A stretch of DNA of 45,690 nt from positions 28,553 to 74,242 of the forward strand of contig MU129167.1 of assembly GCA_014904985.1 (NCBI GenBank). Direction: 5' to 3'. The notes beneath the pieces were generated by a model. The model saw only the letters and a list, made by a program, of their open reading frames with translations, was not told where the DNA came from and searched no databases. How positions within the stretch are numbered: the stretch's first letter is position 1; the number at the start of each line of letters is the position of its first letter. The stretch is from Hydnum rufescens UP504 (Eukaryota; Basidiomycota; Agaricomycetes; Cantharellales; Hydnaceae). The position numbers were made by a program, and so were the translations under genes. This document shows positions 43,304-45,690 of the stretch, one piece after another.

Positions 43304-45582
43304 TTAGAGAGGAAATCTGTCATCAAACCCTTGATTCAAGCCCAGGTTCAAATCAGGGTACCTCGCAAACAGGGATGCCATCAAGGGATCATCATGTGGG
43401 TTGTATTCTTGCTGGTTTTGACCATATCCCCCAGCCCAGTCCATTGGACCATTGATGGCACCACTCGGAGCATTCCCACTAAATTGACCATTGACAACAC
43501 CATCAATGGAAGACCCAGCACCACCCCAAGTAGTTCCACTAGATTGACCACCAATGGAACTTGCTCCACCTGGATTTTCAAAAGTATCTGTTGCAGGGCC
43601 ATCATCATCACTGGGCTCGTCGATGAATTCAGCAGACATTGGATGCTTAGGGCCCATCTTCTTTTTCTTCTGTGAGGGGCCATCACCTTGAGAGGCCCAC
43701 TTCCTGGGCCCAGAAGCACTGCCTGCGATGGAAGTCCCATTGGCACTGTTGGCATCAGATTTGTTTGGCTCCCCCAGTCCATCCACTTGAGCAACAGTCA
43801 GGAGTGGGTTATTGAATTGATCAGAGACGATTACAGTGTCACTGGGAAGCTTCCCATTATTCTCCTGGGCGATATGCTTGAGCTGAGTAACTCGGACCTT
43901 TGTTGAATCATCCGATGGCTGGAAAAAGGTACGCCAAAGTTTCTTCCAACTCTCCGTTCGGACTACAGAGACATCAAGGGACAAGAGACTTGGAAATTTG
44001 GATTCTGCAACCCAATTCTCAATCTTCAACTCATTGTTGGCAAGGAATCGGGGAGACTTGCCCAAGGTATACATGCGTACCCAACCGATCAGAGGAGTCA
44101 GAAGGTTATTGAGCTCCTCTGAAATCTCCTTCTGCATCAGATGCATGGACTTTGGAATCTTTTGCTTCTGATTTTGGCGTAAAAGATGTTGCCCCTGATA
44201 GACCAGGATGTGGGAATGAATCATCTTCAACGACGTACTGTCTTTTGGGAAAGACAAATTTAGCCAGTCCTTCATCACTGGCGAGCCGGTGAATAGAGCA
44301 TTCTGTTTCGAAGCCACCTCATCAGGAACGCCGCTGACGATTCCACAGAACCTGTGGATGTTCATAGTGGCCATCCATTTCAAGTCATCCTTCCAGCGCT
44401 TCGTAGTCTGCTTAATGACTTTGCCCATCGCAGGCCAGTGAGAGGGCAATATCAAAAGCTTGGGCTGCCTTTGAGGCATTGTGCTGATCCACAAGCTCCT
44501 TCGATTTCTTTTTCCATGCATCAGGAGTCTTCACCACTGTGTGCAGCAATGAGCTCATGATAGGCTGGCTGTATGACTTTTTCCACATACTCATGATGGG
44601 GACGGTCTGGCTCGGGGTCCTTCTCGTACGAGGCCTGATACGCATTCCATGGATTCCCAGCACTTGCCATTCTCTCGTGCTTATTGCAAGGTTCCCGATC
44701 CGCATCACAGACTCAAGAGGCCTGTCCCACTCTTTCGCCTTGCGCTCGAGCTCACGGTTCATGGATTCAACAATGCCTCTGATCTCAGCGACTTGTTCAT
44801 CCATAAATGGTCCACCCTGTGATTTGATTTGCAGCAGTGTCACCCTCCTCGGCAACCGAGTCGTCATCCTCAACATCTGGATTCCCATCATTTGGATTTG
44901 GTGGATCCAAAATGACCGAAATTTTCATGCTGATGATATAGACCAGAAGGCTCGACCTCATGATCAAAATCCCCAATGAATGGAGAATTGCCAAACGTGT
45001 GAGATGAGGTATGACTTGGGGGCTGGGGAGACCAAGTGGCGGCCTGAGCAGGGGACTGAGCAGGAGACCGAGTGCGAGGACGACCACGAGAGCGATTGCG
45101 AGATTGAGCATGATGAATACGGGGCGATTGAGTGCAGAGGAATACAGGGCGATTGAGCACGAGGAATACGGGGCGATTGAGCACGAGGAATACGGGGTGA
45201 TTGAGCACGAGAAAGACCAGGAAATGGAGCGGGAGAACCAGCAGGAGATGGGGAGTGACCAGCAGGATTTGAAGAATAAGGAATGGACTGTAGTGGAAGT
45301 CAATTTAAAGCAATCTAGGAAATAAAATGGATAGGAAACGCACTGTAGGTACACTGGGATGGTTTCTAGATCGAGGTGGAGTGAGCTGAACCATTTGTTG
45401 GTGCGATCGCAACGACGGAATGTCAATAAACCACTCATTATGCTGAGGGACAGGGGGCAGTAATGGGGTGCTGGAAGCTTTGCAGTTGTGTCAGAAGACT
45501 CTCTCGTCTGGGGCCCACTAGCAGATTCACTGCTCATTGAAGGGACTGTGGTGTCATTGGTTATTGTAGAGGACCGGGCCAT
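43304..45582 (-). pseudogene. Large uncharacterised gene, frameshifted
   Basis: Minus strand from ATG 45582 (MARSSTITND) to stop 43304. A likely intron near 45353-45297 ends CACTACAG, after which RAQSPRIP repeats occur (about 45150-45220), encoded by direct repeats of CGTGCTCAATCGCCCCGTAT. The frame shifts near 45140, 44900, 44650 and 44440, so the protein must be pieced from several frames. The middle is rich in charged and aromatic residues (DEQVAEIRGIVESMNREL, NPWNAYQASYEKDPEPDRP, KRWKDDLKWMATMNIHRF). The last 200 residues are Gly/Ser/Asn-rich with KKKKMGPKHP. No family is recognised. An element-borne gene is possible because of the dispersed repeat at its end. Confidence 0.5.
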
Positions 45583-45690
45583 TCGACCTGCCAGGTGGCA
45601 GCAGGCCTTGTGGTCCTTTTTCGGGCTTGATATGTCTTAGGTGGCATATCGGGCTAGGAGTCAGCTCATGAAAAAAAGTAGTAGAAGTGG
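45583..45690. other. Unassigned end of window
   Basis: Upstream of the preceding gene's ATG. It contains a short palindrome (CCTGCCAGGTGGCAGCAGG near 45589). Nothing else is seen. Confidence 0.4.

Noticed and set aside
1..45690. tRNA or rRNA genes
   Set aside because: No cloverleaf with A and B box spacing and no rRNA core words were found by reading both strands; a covariance-model scan would be decisive.

Overview
The window reads as nuclear DNA of a filamentous fungus, most likely a basidiomycete (Agaricomycotina). The evidence is small introns of about 44-110 nt with GTRAGT donors and CTRAY branch points, a fungal-type Ty1/copia element, a Tad1/I-like LINE with RNase H, a Helitron PIF1-type helicase relic and a DDE_1 (pogo/CENP-B-like) transposase. 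The species is not identifiable from the sequence. It is a transposon graveyard with nested insertions and a few low-copy gene duplicates. No rRNA, tRNA or CRISPR was recognised.

Layout. 1-2.2 kb: two dispersed repeats and a decayed Helitron helicase. 2.24-6.51 kb: a 4,277-bp non-coding TIR element with perfect 8-bp target duplications (GCATTGAT), about 0.55-kb TIRs and an interior built from TCTAGACATG-type palindromic decamers. 6.56-13.18 kb: a complete but dead copia element (382/379-bp LTRs, AGTAG target duplication, copia-type half-tRNA primer site) with a 1,588-bp LTR-like element inserted in its reverse transcriptase. 13.2-23.1 kb: a CpG-rich block with gene A and gene B (intact 3-exon, 205-aa paralogues), a truncated paralogue D facing B, and a decayed unknown gene E1. 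23.12-26.00 kb: a TIR transposon with a multi-exon DDE_1 transposase. 26.0-33.3 kb: a minus-strand LINE whose ORF1 is split by an LTR-like insertion. 33.3-38.0 kb: CpG-poor duplicates C (of A/B) and E2 (of E1). 38.0-38.4 kb: an end fragment of a second DDE transposon. 38.8-42.8 kb: an unusual array of hairpin-plus-intron units arranged head to head around a 634-bp near-perfect palindrome. 42.9-45.6 kb: an inverted copy of the window start, then a frameshifted unknown gene.

Two themes connect the window. First, decay is CpG-directed: nearly all in-frame stops in coding relics are TGA at positions where an Arg CGA codon is expected, 9 of 10 LTR-LTR substitutions sit at CpG sites, and paralogue pairs inside the window show CGA/TGA pairs directly. 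This points to cytosine methylation with deamination or a CpG-targeted RIP-like process. Second, the 38.8-42.8 kb array repeats an exon-end hairpin, a 5' splice site, an intronic hairpin, a branch point and a 3' splice site about 13 times, with compensatory changes in the hairpin arms. It is the best candidate for something undescribed.
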